DNA from: Metarhizobium sp964253915
Lineage (GTDB): Bacteria; Pseudomonadota; Alphaproteobacteria; Rhizobiales; Rhizobiaceae
DNA: 64,000 bases
Reading direction: 5' to 3'
Assembly: GCF_964253915.1 (NCBI RefSeq)
Contig: NZ_CAXUSG020000002.1
Location: forward strand, 372,001 to 436,000
Each line of letters opens with the position of its first letter. Position 1 is the stretch's first letter. The notes under the pieces were generated by a model. The model made no database searches, was not told the DNA's origin, and worked only from the letters and a program-made list of their open reading frames with translations. The translations under genes were made by a program, and so were the position numbers. Shown in pieces: positions 26,594-34,407 of the stretch.

Positions 26594-27568
26594 TTACTTG
26601 CGCTTGCGATAGGTTTCAGCCGTGACGGCGAGCACGATGACGGCGCCGATGATAACCTGCTGCATGAAGGGGGAGACGCTGAGCAGGTTGAGGCCGTTGC
26701 GCAGCACGCCGATGATCAGCACGCCGATGATCGTGCCGCCGATGCCACCGGTGCCGCCCGACAGAGAGGTGCCGCCAATGACGACCGCAGCGATGGCATC
26801 GAGTTCATAAGAGACACCCGAGGACGGCTGCACCGAGTCGAGACGGGCCGCGAGCACCATGCCGCCGAGCCCGGCCAGGAAGCTGCAGACCACATAGACG
26901 AGCACTGTCGCGCGCTGGACATTGATACCGGCGAGCCGGGCCACTTCGGCATTGCCGCCGATAGCATAGAGCACGCGGCCGCCATGGCGATAGCGCTGGT
27001 AGAGCAGGCCGATGATGAAGACCGCGATCATCACGGCCACCGTCAGCGTCAGGAACCCGCCGAAGCGCACGATGGCCATCATGTTGAACCAGGCAGGAAA
27101 ACCGATGATCTGCTGGCCGTCCGTGATCATGTTGGCTATGCCGCGCGTCATCGACATCATCGCAAGCGTGGCGATGAAGGCCGGAACGTTGAAGCGCGTA
27201 ATCAGGACACCCGCGACGAGCCCGTTGAGCGATGCAGCCGCAAGCGCCAGCGGAATGGCCAGCCACATCGGCACGCCTGCAACGACGTTGAGGTAGCCCA
27301 GCACCATCATCGCCAGCGCCATGACCGAGCCGACCGCAAGATCGATGCCGCCAATCAGAATGACCAGCGTCATCCCGACGGCCATGATGCCCAATACCGT
27401 TATCTGGTCGAGCACGTTGAGGAAATTCCTCACAGACAGGAACTTGTCTGTCGCAAAGGAGAGAAAGAGGCAAAGGACGATCAACCCGATCAACGGGCCG
27501 GTCGCCCCCCGGAGAGACGGAAGTATCCCGCCTGCAAACCCCTGTCTTTCGTTCGTTGCCGCCGTCAT
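26594..27568 (-). CDS. Sugar ABC transporter permease (RbsC type)
   Basis: This 324-residue permease has about ten membrane segments and the CUT2 markers GMTLVILIGGIDLAVGSVMAL, MSMTRGIANMITDGQ, AIGGNAEVARLAGINV and AAVVIGGTSLSGGTGGIGGTIIG. It begins MTAATNERQGF with the strong site GGAGGAGGAG eight bases upstream, while the upstream frame to 27739 runs through the promoter region. It is the first gene of the importer operon. Its promoter and operator lie in the 211-base divergent region shared with the transketolase operon. Confidence 0.9.
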   Translation of the reverse strand: MTAATNERQGFAGGILPSLRGATGPLIGLIVLCLFLSFATDKFLSVRNFLNVLDQITVLGIMAVGMTLVILIGGIDLAVGSVMALAMMVLGYLNVVAGVPMWLAIPLALAAASLNGLVAGVLITRFNVPAFIATLAMMSMTRGIANMITDGQQIIGFPAWFNMMAIVRFGGFLTLTVAVMIAVFIIGLLYQRYRHGGRVLYAIGGNAEVARLAGINVQRATVLVYVVCSFLAGLGGMVLAARLDSVQPSSGVSYELDAIAAVVIGGTSLSGGTGGIGGTIIGVLIIGVLRNGLNLLSVSPFMQQVIIGAVIVLAVTAETYRKRK

Positions 27569-27613
27569 CAGCGCTCCTCCTCCCGAACCTGCCGTGGCCG
27601 TCACTTGGCTTAA

Positions 27614-27627
27614 TGCATATTTATTCA
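27614..27627. promoter_or_regulatory. Candidate SorC-type operator, copy 1
   Basis: TGCATATTTATTCA fits TGNAT-W4-ATTCA and lies just downstream of the minus-strand promoter candidate at 27642-27670. The same pattern occurs at 27753 and 31102. Confidence 0.6.
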
Positions 27628-27641
27628 GTAATGTGTGTAAA

Positions 27642-27670
27642 TTCGTAACTGGCATTTTACGACCTGTCAA
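27642..27670 (-). promoter_or_regulatory. Candidate promoter of the CUT2 importer operon
   Basis: On the minus strand a perfect TTGACA (27665-27670) is followed after 17 bases by TACGAA (27642-27647). Transcription would begin near operator copy 1. Confidence 0.45.
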
Positions 27671-27714
27671 TACAAACAAGCATCTTATTATTTGCGGCGA
27701 GAATGGCAATTTCA

Positions 27715-27744
27715 CTTGACTTGCCATCTCGTCGTGCAAATATA
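27715..27744 (+). promoter_or_regulatory. Candidate promoter of the transketolase-kinase operon
   Basis: CTTGAC (27715-27720) is followed after 18 bases by AATATA (27739-27744), close to the rhizobial consensus. Operator copy 2 lies immediately downstream. Confidence 0.45.
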
Positions 27745-27752
27745 TGTATCAA

Positions 27753-27766
27753 TGTATATTTATTCA
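27753..27766. promoter_or_regulatory. Candidate SorC-type operator, copy 2
   Basis: TGTATATTTATTCA differs from copy 1 by one base and overlaps the expected start of the transketolase-operon transcript, 14 bases before the first ATG. Confidence 0.62.
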
Positions 27767-27779
27767 CTGTGAGGATTTC

Positions 27780-28589
27780 ATGCAGCCGAACGATCTCGAC
27801 CGCATCGCTCGACAGATCCGCCTTCGCGATCTGCAAGCGGTTTTCGAAGCCGGCGCCGGCCATATCGGCGGGGAAATGTCAGCCATCGACATTCTGACGG
27901 CGCTCTATTTCCGCGTGCTCCGTATCTGGCCCGACCAGCCGAAGAACCCGGAGCGCGACCGTTTCGTTCTGTCGAAGGGTCACGTTGCGCTGGCGCTCTA
28001 TGTGACGCTGGCAAAGCGCGGCTTCATTCCTGAGGACGAGATCAGCACGTTCCTGAAACCGCATTCGCGCCTGAACGGCCATCCGAACTGCAACAAGGTT
28101 CCAGGCGTCGAGACCAACACCGGACCGCTCGGTCACGGCCTGCCGGTCGCGGTGGGCATGGCGAAAGCCGCCAAGCTGACCGGCGCGAAATACCATACCT
28201 ATGTGATGACCGGCGACGGCGAGATGCAGGAAGGCTCCAACTGGGAAGCCATCGCCTCGGCCGCGCAATTCGGCCTCGACAATCTGACGCTGATCATCGA
28301 CCACAACCGGTTCCAGCAGGGCGCGTCGCTCAAGGACACCAACAATCTCGCGCCCTTCCCCGCCAAGCTCGAAGCCTTCGGCTGGGACGTCACCGAGATC
28401 AACGGCAATTCCATGGACGAAATCGTCCCGGCACTGGAAAAGCGCGGCAACCGCCCGCACTGCATCGTCGCCCATACCAACAAGGGCCACGGCATTTCCT
28501 TCATGCAGGATACGGTCGACTGGCACCACAAGGTACCGAATGCCGAACAATACAAGATTGCCGTAGCTGAACTGTCGGAGGCCCTGTGA
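27780..28589 (+). CDS. Transketolase N-terminal subunit (split transketolase)
   Basis: This 269-residue protein matches the N-terminal, ThDP diphosphate-binding half of transketolase. Visible are AGAGHIGGEMSAIDIL, the phosphate-contact SKGHVALALY, GPLGHGLPVAVGMA, the metal motif TGDGEMQEGSNWEA and NRFQQGAS. ATG 27780 (MQPNDLDRIAR) has GAGGA five bases upstream. The second half is the next gene, whose ATG overlaps this stop. Two-subunit transketolases act in apulose-4-phosphate and sulfosugar pathways as well as in some archaea. Here the neighbours are an FGGY kinase, SorC regulator and CUT2 importer, so transfer of a two-carbon unit from a ketose phosphate is likely. Confidence 0.9.
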   Translation: MQPNDLDRIARQIRLRDLQAVFEAGAGHIGGEMSAIDILTALYFRVLRIWPDQPKNPERDRFVLSKGHVALALYVTLAKRGFIPEDEISTFLKPHSRLNGHPNCNKVPGVETNTGPLGHGLPVAVGMAKAAKLTGAKYHTYVMTGDGEMQEGSNWEAIASAAQFGLDNLTLIIDHNRFQQGASLKDTNNLAPFPAKLEAFGWDVTEINGNSMDEIVPALEKRGNRPHCIVAHTNKGHGISFMQDTVDWHHKVPNAEQYKIAVAELSEAL

Positions 28590-29557
28590 TGAAAGACGTT
28601 GTGACCTCGCCCAAGCTGCACGACTGCCGCGATGCCTTCGTTGCCGTTCTCGAACGCCTCAGCGCGGAAAACTCAAAGATCGTGGCCGTGTGCAACGACT
28701 CGGTCGGCTCCTCCAAGCTTGGCGGCTTCAAAGCCAAATGGCCGGAGCGGCTGGTCAATGTCGGCATTGCCGAACAGAACATGGTGGGCGTCGGCGCCGG
28801 CCTCGCCAATGGCGGCCTGCTGCCCTTCGTCTGCGGCGCCGCCTGCTTCCTCACTGGCCGTTCGCTGGAACAGATCAAGGCCGACATCGCCTATTCCAAT
28901 GCCAACGTGAAGCTGATCGGCATTTCCTCCGGCATGGCTTATGGCGAACTCGGCCCGACACACCATTCTATTGAAGATTTCGCCTGGACCCGCGTCCTGC
29001 CTAACCTGCCGGTCGTCGCCCCCTGCGATTCCATCGAGACGGCAGCGGCTGTGGAATGGGCTGCAAGCTACGAAGGTCCGGTGTTCCTGCGGCTTTCGCG
29101 CGTCGGCGTTCCTGACCTGCTGCCGGCAGGCCACAAATTCGAGCTCGGCAAGGCCAACCTGCTGCGCGATGGCGACGCCATCACCCTGCTTGCCAACGGC
29201 ACCCTGACCCACCGTATGGTGAAGGCGGCCGATATCCTTGCCGAACAGGGCATCCAGGCCCGTGTGCTCAACATGGCTTCGGTCCGCCCCATCGATGTCG
29301 ATGCGGTCGTAGCCGCTGCCCGCGACACGGGCGCCATCCTGACGGCGGAAGAACATTCCGTCATCGGCGGCCTCGGCTCGGCGGTTGCGGAATTCGTGGT
29401 GTCGGAAGCACCGGTGCCGATGAAGATCCTCGGCGTGCCCGGCATCTTCGCCCCGACCGGCTCGGCGGAATTTCTGCTGGACGAGTTCGGCATGTCTCCT
29501 GCTGCTATCGCCGAAGCGGCTATTGCATTGATCGCACGGAAGTCTTCCCGCGCATAA
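28589..29557 (+). CDS. Transketolase C-terminal subunit (split transketolase)
   Basis: This 322-residue protein carries the pyrimidine-binding and C-terminal domains of transketolase, with the catalytic glutamate in NVGIAEQNMVGVGAGLA, the motif THHSIEDFAWTRVLPNL and the late LTAEEHSVIGGLGSAVAE. The ATG shares a base with the previous stop (TGATG), showing tight coupling with the N-terminal subunit to give an alpha2-beta2-like enzyme. It is 81 bases upstream of the FGGY kinase. DXP synthase is excluded by the short length and sugar-catabolic context. Confidence 0.9.
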   Translation: MKDVVTSPKLHDCRDAFVAVLERLSAENSKIVAVCNDSVGSSKLGGFKAKWPERLVNVGIAEQNMVGVGAGLANGGLLPFVCGAACFLTGRSLEQIKADIAYSNANVKLIGISSGMAYGELGPTHHSIEDFAWTRVLPNLPVVAPCDSIETAAAVEWAASYEGPVFLRLSRVGVPDLLPAGHKFELGKANLLRDGDAITLLANGTLTHRMVKAADILAEQGIQARVLNMASVRPIDVDAVVAAARDTGAILTAEEHSVIGGLGSAVAEFVVSEAPVPMKILGVPGIFAPTGSAEFLLDEFGMSPAAIAEAAIALIARKSSRA

Positions 29558-29638
29558 GCGTGCGGTCTAGATTCCCTGCCGGGCGCGGTGAACCCTCCCT
29601 TTCGCCGCGCCCAAAAATTCCTGCTTGCCGGAGCTGCC

Positions 29639-31108
29639 ATGACGACCGCCATCCTTGCCATCGACCAGGGCACCACGAATTCCAAGGCCGTGCTCGTCTC
29701 CACGACCGGCGAGATCCTGTCGCGCGGCTCGTCGCCGGTCGGCATCGAGCACCCGCAGCCCGGCTGGGTGGAGCAAAGCCCCGTTCGCCTCTGGGAATCC
29801 GTGCAGGAGGCCATCGTTTCTTGCCTGCAGGCCGGCCCCAGCGTCGATATCCTCGGTATCGCCATCTCCAACCAGCGCGAATCCGTTACCATCTGGGATG
29901 CAGAGAGCGGCCAGCCGCTCGGTCCCGTCGTCAGCTGGCAATGCCGCCGCAGCGCGCCTGCCTGCGCGGATCTGGTCGCCGCCGGCCATGCACCGCGCGT
30001 GCAGGCCCTCACCGGCCTGCCCATCGATCCGATGTTCCCCGGCCCAAAAATGAAGTGGCTGCTGGATCGTGTACCCGCCGGTCACAATGTCCGCCTCGGC
30101 ACCATCGATGCCTGGCTGATCCACTGCTTCACCGGCGGTGAGATTCATGCCTGCGATGCCGCCAACGCCGCCCGCAGCCAGCTTTACGATCTCAACCGCC
30201 AGGTCTGGAGCGACGAACTCTGCACCCTCTTCGGCGTGCCGAAATCCGCCCTGCCCGAAGTGCGCGACAGCGCTGCCCACTTTGGCATGACGAAAGACGT
30301 GAAAGGCCTGAAGGACGGGATTCCAATTGCAGCGGCCATCGGCGACAGCCATGCCGCCCTCTTCGGCCATGGCGCCTTTGAACCCGGCGACGGCAAGGTG
30401 ACCTTTGGCACCGGCTCGTCGATCATGACGACGCTGCCGCGCTTCATTGCGCCCGAGCATGGCATCACCACGACCATCGCCTGGGCGATCGGCGGCAAGC
30501 CGACCTATGCCTTCGAGGGCAACATTCTGGTGTCGGCCGCGGCGTTGCCGTGGATGGCGGATATGCTCGGCCTTCCCGACGTTCAGGCCCTGACCGACCT
30601 CGCCGCCACCGCGGAGCCCGGCACTCCAGGCTTCGTGCCGGCTTTCGTCGGCCTTGGCGCGCCTTATTGGCATTCCGATGCGCGTGCACTGTTTTCCGGC
30701 ATCACCTTCAATACCAGCCGTGCCCAGATGGCCCGCGCCGTCACCGATTCCATGGCTTTCCAGGTCCATGACGTCTTCAAGGCGATGTCGGCGCAATCGC
30801 CGACGCCGCTTGGCCGCCTCTACGCCGATGGAGGCCCGAGCAAGAACACGTTCCTGATGCAATGCGTTGCCGATACGCTCAATCACGGCCTCACCCAGTG
30901 CGACGCGCCGGAAGCCTCGGCGCTTGGCGCCGCCTATCTCGCCGGCCTTACACTCGGCATCTGGCCGGATCTTGCTGCCATCGCCGCCTTGCCGCGCGCC
31001 GGCAACCTGATCACGCCCCGCCCCTCCGATGCTGCCGACCGCCTGCTCGTCTGGCAGGATGCAATCTACCGCTCGACCGCTCCCGGCCCTTCCTCTATGA
31101 GTGAATAA
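29639..31108 (+). CDS. FGGY family carbohydrate kinase
   Basis: This 489-residue ATP-dependent sugar kinase begins ILAIDQGTTNSKAVL, the phosphate-1 motif of the glycerol/xylulose kinase family. It also has ISNQRESVTIWD, the DTWLI-like element TIDAWLIHCFTGG, the adenosine-region GKVTFGTGSSIMT and the C-terminal signature GRLYADGGPSKNTFLMQ. ATG 29639 follows GGAGCTGCC. It probably phosphorylates the ketose later cleaved by the split transketolase: candidates are D-apulose, xylulose or another keto-sugar. Its stop overlaps the palindrome that precedes the SorC gene. Confidence 0.9.
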   Translation: MTTAILAIDQGTTNSKAVLVSTTGEILSRGSSPVGIEHPQPGWVEQSPVRLWESVQEAIVSCLQAGPSVDILGIAISNQRESVTIWDAESGQPLGPVVSWQCRRSAPACADLVAAGHAPRVQALTGLPIDPMFPGPKMKWLLDRVPAGHNVRLGTIDAWLIHCFTGGEIHACDAANAARSQLYDLNRQVWSDELCTLFGVPKSALPEVRDSAAHFGMTKDVKGLKDGIPIAAAIGDSHAALFGHGAFEPGDGKVTFGTGSSIMTTLPRFIAPEHGITTTIAWAIGGKPTYAFEGNILVSAAALPWMADMLGLPDVQALTDLAATAEPGTPGFVPAFVGLGAPYWHSDARALFSGITFNTSRAQMARAVTDSMAFQVHDVFKAMSAQSPTPLGRLYADGGPSKNTFLMQCVADTLNHGLTQCDAPEASALGAAYLAGLTLGIWPDLAAIAALPRAGNLITPRPSDAADRLLVWQDAIYRSTAPGPSSMSE

Positions 31109-31116
31109 AAATTCAC
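31101..31116. promoter_or_regulatory. Candidate SorC-type operator, copy 3
   Basis: GTGAATAAAAATTCAC is a perfect 16-base inverted repeat with a four-base centre and fits TGNAT-W4-ATTCA. It overlaps the end of the kinase gene and lies 14 bases before the chosen SorC ATG. Confidence 0.6.
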
Positions 31117-31130
31117 AGCTGGAGAAGCCT

Positions 31131-32081
31131 ATGGGACGGGTCAACGAAATGCGACTGATCGCCCGCATCGCTCAGATGTACCACATCGAGCGGAAGCGGC
31201 AGGCGGAGATCGCCGAGATCATGCATATGTCGCAGGCGACCGTCTCGCGCATGCTGAAACGTGCCGAGCAGGAGGACATCGTCCGCACCACGGTCATTCC
31301 GCCGCCGGGCACCTTTGCCGAACTCGAAACGGCACTCCGCGAGCGCTACACCCTTACCGAAGCCATCGTCATCGACTGTTCCGAGGATCGCGACGGCGCG
31401 ATCATGGCCCGCATCGGTGAGGCTGCCGCCCATTTTCTCGAAGTCACACTGCAACAGGACGAGATCATCGGCGTCTCCAGCTGGAGCCAGACGATCCTGC
31501 GCATGGTGGACAACATCCATCCGCTGAAAAACGCCAAGGCAAAATACATCGTCCAGATCCTCGGCGGCATGGGCGATTCTTCGGTCCAGACGCATGCGAC
31601 GCAGCTGACCGCCCGCCTGGCAAAACTCACCGGCGGCGAGCCTCGGCTGCTGCTGGTGCAAGGCATCACCTCGTCGCGGGAAGCCAAGCTTGTCATGCTC
31701 GCCGACCCCGTCGTGCGCGAGACCATGGATCTTTTCGGCCGGCTGAGCCTCGCCATTATCGGCATCGGCGCCGTCGAGCCGTCCGAATTGCTGGCACGTT
31801 CCGGCAACGTCTTTTCCCGCCAGGAAATGGCGATGCTGCACGAGGCCGGCGCCGTCGGCGAAATTTCCTACCGGTTCTACGACAAGGACGGCAAACCCGT
31901 GGAAACCCCGCTCAACGACCGGGTCATCGGCCTGTCGCTGGAGCAGCTTCGCAAGACCGACCGCGTCATGGCGCTGGCTGGCGGCGAATCCAAAACCCAG
32001 GCCATCGCCGGCGCCCTGAAACTGGGCGTCATCGATGTGCTTGTCACCGACAAGTTCACTGCAGCCCGGTTGACCGCCTGA
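31131..32081 (+). CDS. SorC/DeoR-type sugar-binding transcriptional regulator
   Basis: This 316-residue regulator has an N-terminal helix-turn-helix (RKRQAEIAEIMHMSQATVSRMLKRAE) and the C-terminal SorC effector domain (SWSQTILRMVDNI, KYIVQILGGMGD, IGIGAVEPSELL, TQAIAGALKLGVIDVLVTD). The family binds phosphorylated sugars. ATG 31131 has GGAG seven bases upstream; the in-frame GTG at 31101 would place the palindrome inside the coding sequence. It is cotranscribed with the transketolase and kinase genes, and three similar palindromes mark its likely targets: the two divergent promoters and its own leader. Confidence 0.9.
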   Translation: MGRVNEMRLIARIAQMYHIERKRQAEIAEIMHMSQATVSRMLKRAEQEDIVRTTVIPPPGTFAELETALRERYTLTEAIVIDCSEDRDGAIMARIGEAAAHFLEVTLQQDEIIGVSSWSQTILRMVDNIHPLKNAKAKYIVQILGGMGDSSVQTHATQLTARLAKLTGGEPRLLLVQGITSSREAKLVMLADPVVRETMDLFGRLSLAIIGIGAVEPSELLARSGNVFSRQEMAMLHEAGAVGEISYRFYDKDGKPVETPLNDRVIGLSLEQLRKTDRVMALAGGESKTQAIAGALKLGVIDVLVTDKFTAARLTA

Positions 32082-32131
32082 TCCTATCCGGATCAGTCTT
32101 CGGCCGGCCTGCGCATTATGGAGGAAAGACC

Positions 32132-32917
32132 ATGAAACGTTTCGCTGGCCAGACGGTATTCGTCACCGGAGGCAACAAGGGCATCGGGCGCGGCATCGCC
32201 AAGCGCTTTGCGGAAGAAGGCGCGAAAGTCGCCATCGCCGCCATCGAAAAGGATACGGTTGCAGCGGCCGAGGCGCTGGCACAGGAAACCGGGGCCGAGG
32301 TCATCGGCTTTGCCCTTGACGTCACCGATGCCCAGGCCATCCGCGAGGCCTATGGCGAGGCCGAAGCGAAGCTCGGTGCCCTCTCCGTCTCGGTGCAAAA
32401 TGCCGGCGTCATCACCATCGCCAAGGTCGAGGACCTCACCGAGCGCGAATGGGATCTCAATCTCGATGTCAACACCAAGGGCGTCTTCCTGTGCTGCCAG
32501 GAGGCGATCCGTCGTTTCCGCGCCAGCGGCACCAAGGGCCGGCTCATCAACACCGCTTCCGGGCAGGCGCGGCAGGGCTTCATCTACACACCGCATTACG
32601 CCGCCTCGAAATTCGGCGTCGTCGGCCTGACACAGAGCCTGGCGAAAGAACTCGCCCGCGAAGGAATCACCGCCAATGCCATTTGCCCAGGTATCATCCA
32701 CACCGAGATGTGGGACTACAACGACCGCGTCTGGGGCAAGATGCTCGGCGAATACGGTCCGGGCGAGCTGATGGCCGAATGGGTCGAAGGCATTCCGATG
32801 GGCCGGGCCGGCACGCCCGCCGAAGTCGGCGCCCTCGTCGCCTTCCTGGCCTCGGCCGATGCCGCCTATATCACCGGCCAGACCATCAATGTCGACGGCG
32901 GCCTGATCATGTCGTGA
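32132..32917 (+). CDS. SDR family oxidoreductase
   Basis: This 261-residue short-chain dehydrogenase has FVTGGNKGIGRGIAK, VQNAGV, the serine region INTASGQARQGF, HYAASKFG as YxxxK, and ITGQTINVDGGLIMS at the end. It resembles sorbitol, acetoin or glucose dehydrogenases. ATG 32132 has the strong site GGAGGAAAGACC. It closes the plus-strand operon, before a T-tailed hairpin. With the SDR of the importer operon (23218-24006) the block has two dehydrogenases, consistent with oxidation of a polyol to a ketose, possibly with epimerisation through a keto intermediate (inference). Confidence 0.87.
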   Translation: MKRFAGQTVFVTGGNKGIGRGIAKRFAEEGAKVAIAAIEKDTVAAAEALAQETGAEVIGFALDVTDAQAIREAYGEAEAKLGALSVSVQNAGVITIAKVEDLTEREWDLNLDVNTKGVFLCCQEAIRRFRASGTKGRLINTASGQARQGFIYTPHYAASKFGVVGLTQSLAKELAREGITANAICPGIIHTEMWDYNDRVWGKMLGEYGPGELMAEWVEGIPMGRAGTPAEVGALVAFLASADAAYITGQTINVDGGLIMS

Positions 32918-32921
32918 TCGG

Positions 32922-32957
32922 TGCTGCGGCCCGGATTTTGGCCGCGGAGCAATTTTT
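32922..32957 (+). terminator. Rho-independent terminator of the transketolase operon
   Basis: TGCT-GCGGCC and GGCCGC-(GG)-AGCA form a stem with a two-base bulge, followed by A-A and TTTTT. Confidence 0.65.
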
Positions 32958-32999
32958 ACGCGGTGTTCGCGCTTGCTCCGGCTGGCGCGGACACAGTCT

Positions 33000-34181
33000 T
33001 CAGGCGGCAGTCGGAATGGGTGGAGCGATGCCGCTGCGCTTTTCCTGCACGGCGGAAAGAAGGGCTACCAGGCAACCGAGGGCGAGCGTGACGGCGCCCA
33101 ACACCGGCAGGCTGCGATAGCCATAGCCGCCCTCCAGCAAAGCGGCGCCGACCATGGCCGCAATCGCGATACCGACATTAAAGCCCGAGGGAATGAGCGA
33201 CGACGCCAGGCCCGGCGCGTCGGCGGTCCAGGTCAGGATGCGCGTCTGGATCGGCGTTCCGATGGCAAAATTGAGCGCACCCCAGATGAAGATGGCAACC
33301 GTCATCGGCACGGCGTAGGGGCTGACCAGATAGAGGATGACAAGCATACCCGTCTGAACGGCAAGCAGCGCAATCATGGACGGCATCAGTTTCCAGTCCG
33401 CAAGGCGGCCGCCAAGGAAGACGCCCAGTGTGGCGCCGACACCGTTCAGCAGCAGTACCCACGGAACGACCATGGCATCGAGGCCGGTCACTTCCTGCAG
33501 AAGCGGCGTGATGTAGGTGAAGGGCACCATCTGGCCCATCATCAGCGCAAGCATGATGATCAGCGATGTCCAGACCTGCTGGCGACCGAGGACGCGCACT
33601 TCGCGGCCCAGATGATGCACCTCCTGGCTTTCCACCTTCGTGTGCGGGATCAGAAGCCAGATGGCGACCAGGGCCAGAACGCCAATCAAAGTCATTGCCC
33701 AGAATGTCGAACGCCATCCCCAAAGGCCACCGATGGCGGCACCGGCCGGCACGCCGATGATGTTGGAGACCGTCAGGCCCGCCAGAACCAGGGCGACAGC
33801 ACGCCCCCGCGCCGAGTTCGGCACGAGGCTGACGGCAACCACCATCGCTATGCCGAAATAGGCGCCATGTGCGATGGAGGTGCCGATCCGGAAGAGCAGC
33901 ATGGCGGCAAAGCTCGGCGCCATGGCGCAAGCGACCTGCCCCAGGCAGAAGGCAATCGTCACCGCGACAAGGACAGACCGACGCGAAATCCGCCGCGTCG
34001 CCATGGTCAAAAGCGGTCCGCCCACCGCAATGCCCAACGCATAACCGGATACCAGATAACCGGCGAAGGGGATCGACACACCAAGGCCCGTCGCAACATC
34101 GGGAAGGATGCCGGCAATGACAAATTCCGTCGTACCGAAGGCGAAGGCTGCCAGAAACAGCGCAAACAGGGGTAATGGCAA
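33000..34181 (-). CDS. MFS transporter, AraJ/DHA1-like
   Basis: This 393-residue inner-membrane protein has 12 predicted helices and the DHA1-family signature FGTTEFVIAGILPDVA near its N-terminus, with the A-like motif GGPLLTMATRRISRRSVL between helices 2 and 3. Related proteins (AraJ, YdhP) export sugars, sugar analogues or drugs. The frame opens with TTG at 34193, but that triplet is part of the ribosome site TTGGAGG; I choose TTG 34181, which gives MPLPLFALFLAAFAFG, the usual family start. A 22-base palindrome lies just upstream. It converges on the SDR gene and is a separate unit. Confidence 0.84.
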   Translation of the reverse strand: MPLPLFALFLAAFAFGTTEFVIAGILPDVATGLGVSIPFAGYLVSGYALGIAVGGPLLTMATRRISRRSVLVAVTIAFCLGQVACAMAPSFAAMLLFRIGTSIAHGAYFGIAMVVAVSLVPNSARGRAVALVLAGLTVSNIIGVPAGAAIGGLWGWRSTFWAMTLIGVLALVAIWLLIPHTKVESQEVHHLGREVRVLGRQQVWTSLIIMLALMMGQMVPFTYITPLLQEVTGLDAMVVPWVLLLNGVGATLGVFLGGRLADWKLMPSMIALLAVQTGMLVILYLVSPYAVPMTVAIFIWGALNFAIGTPIQTRILTWTADAPGLASSLIPSGFNVGIAIAAMVGAALLEGGYGYRSLPVLGAVTLALGCLVALLSAVQEKRSGIAPPIPTAA

Positions 34182-34199
34182 GGCAGCCTCCAATATAGA

Positions 34200-34221
34200 G
34201 ATATAAATATTTCTTTATATC
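34200..34221. promoter_or_regulatory. AT-rich palindrome upstream of the MFS gene
   Basis: GATATAAA and TTTATATC flank a six-base centre, 18 bases before the chosen MFS start. It could be an operator for a TetR or MarR-type regulator and may overlap the promoter. The rest of 34222-34407 holds no recognisable gene. Confidence 0.45.
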
Positions 34222-34407
34222 AATGAGGTGCTGACCAGCAAGGCCCGATGTAGCTATGCAAAAACTCAAACATGCAGGACAACGCTGCCCGATTGCGCAA
34301 GGGTTTCGGTGCGAATAGGCGCCCTGGATGAGATCGGCCGGCGAACATATATTCGCCGGCCCAATCGGTGATGGCCAATCTGACCCTCTGAGACTGGCGT
34401 CCAGACC

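Noticed and set aside
27780..29557. Split transketolase as DXP synthase or as sulfo-sugar transketolase
   Set aside because: Length and two-subunit form exclude DXP synthase; no sulfosugar isomerase, sulfolactate or sulfoacetaldehyde genes are present and an FGGY kinase is.
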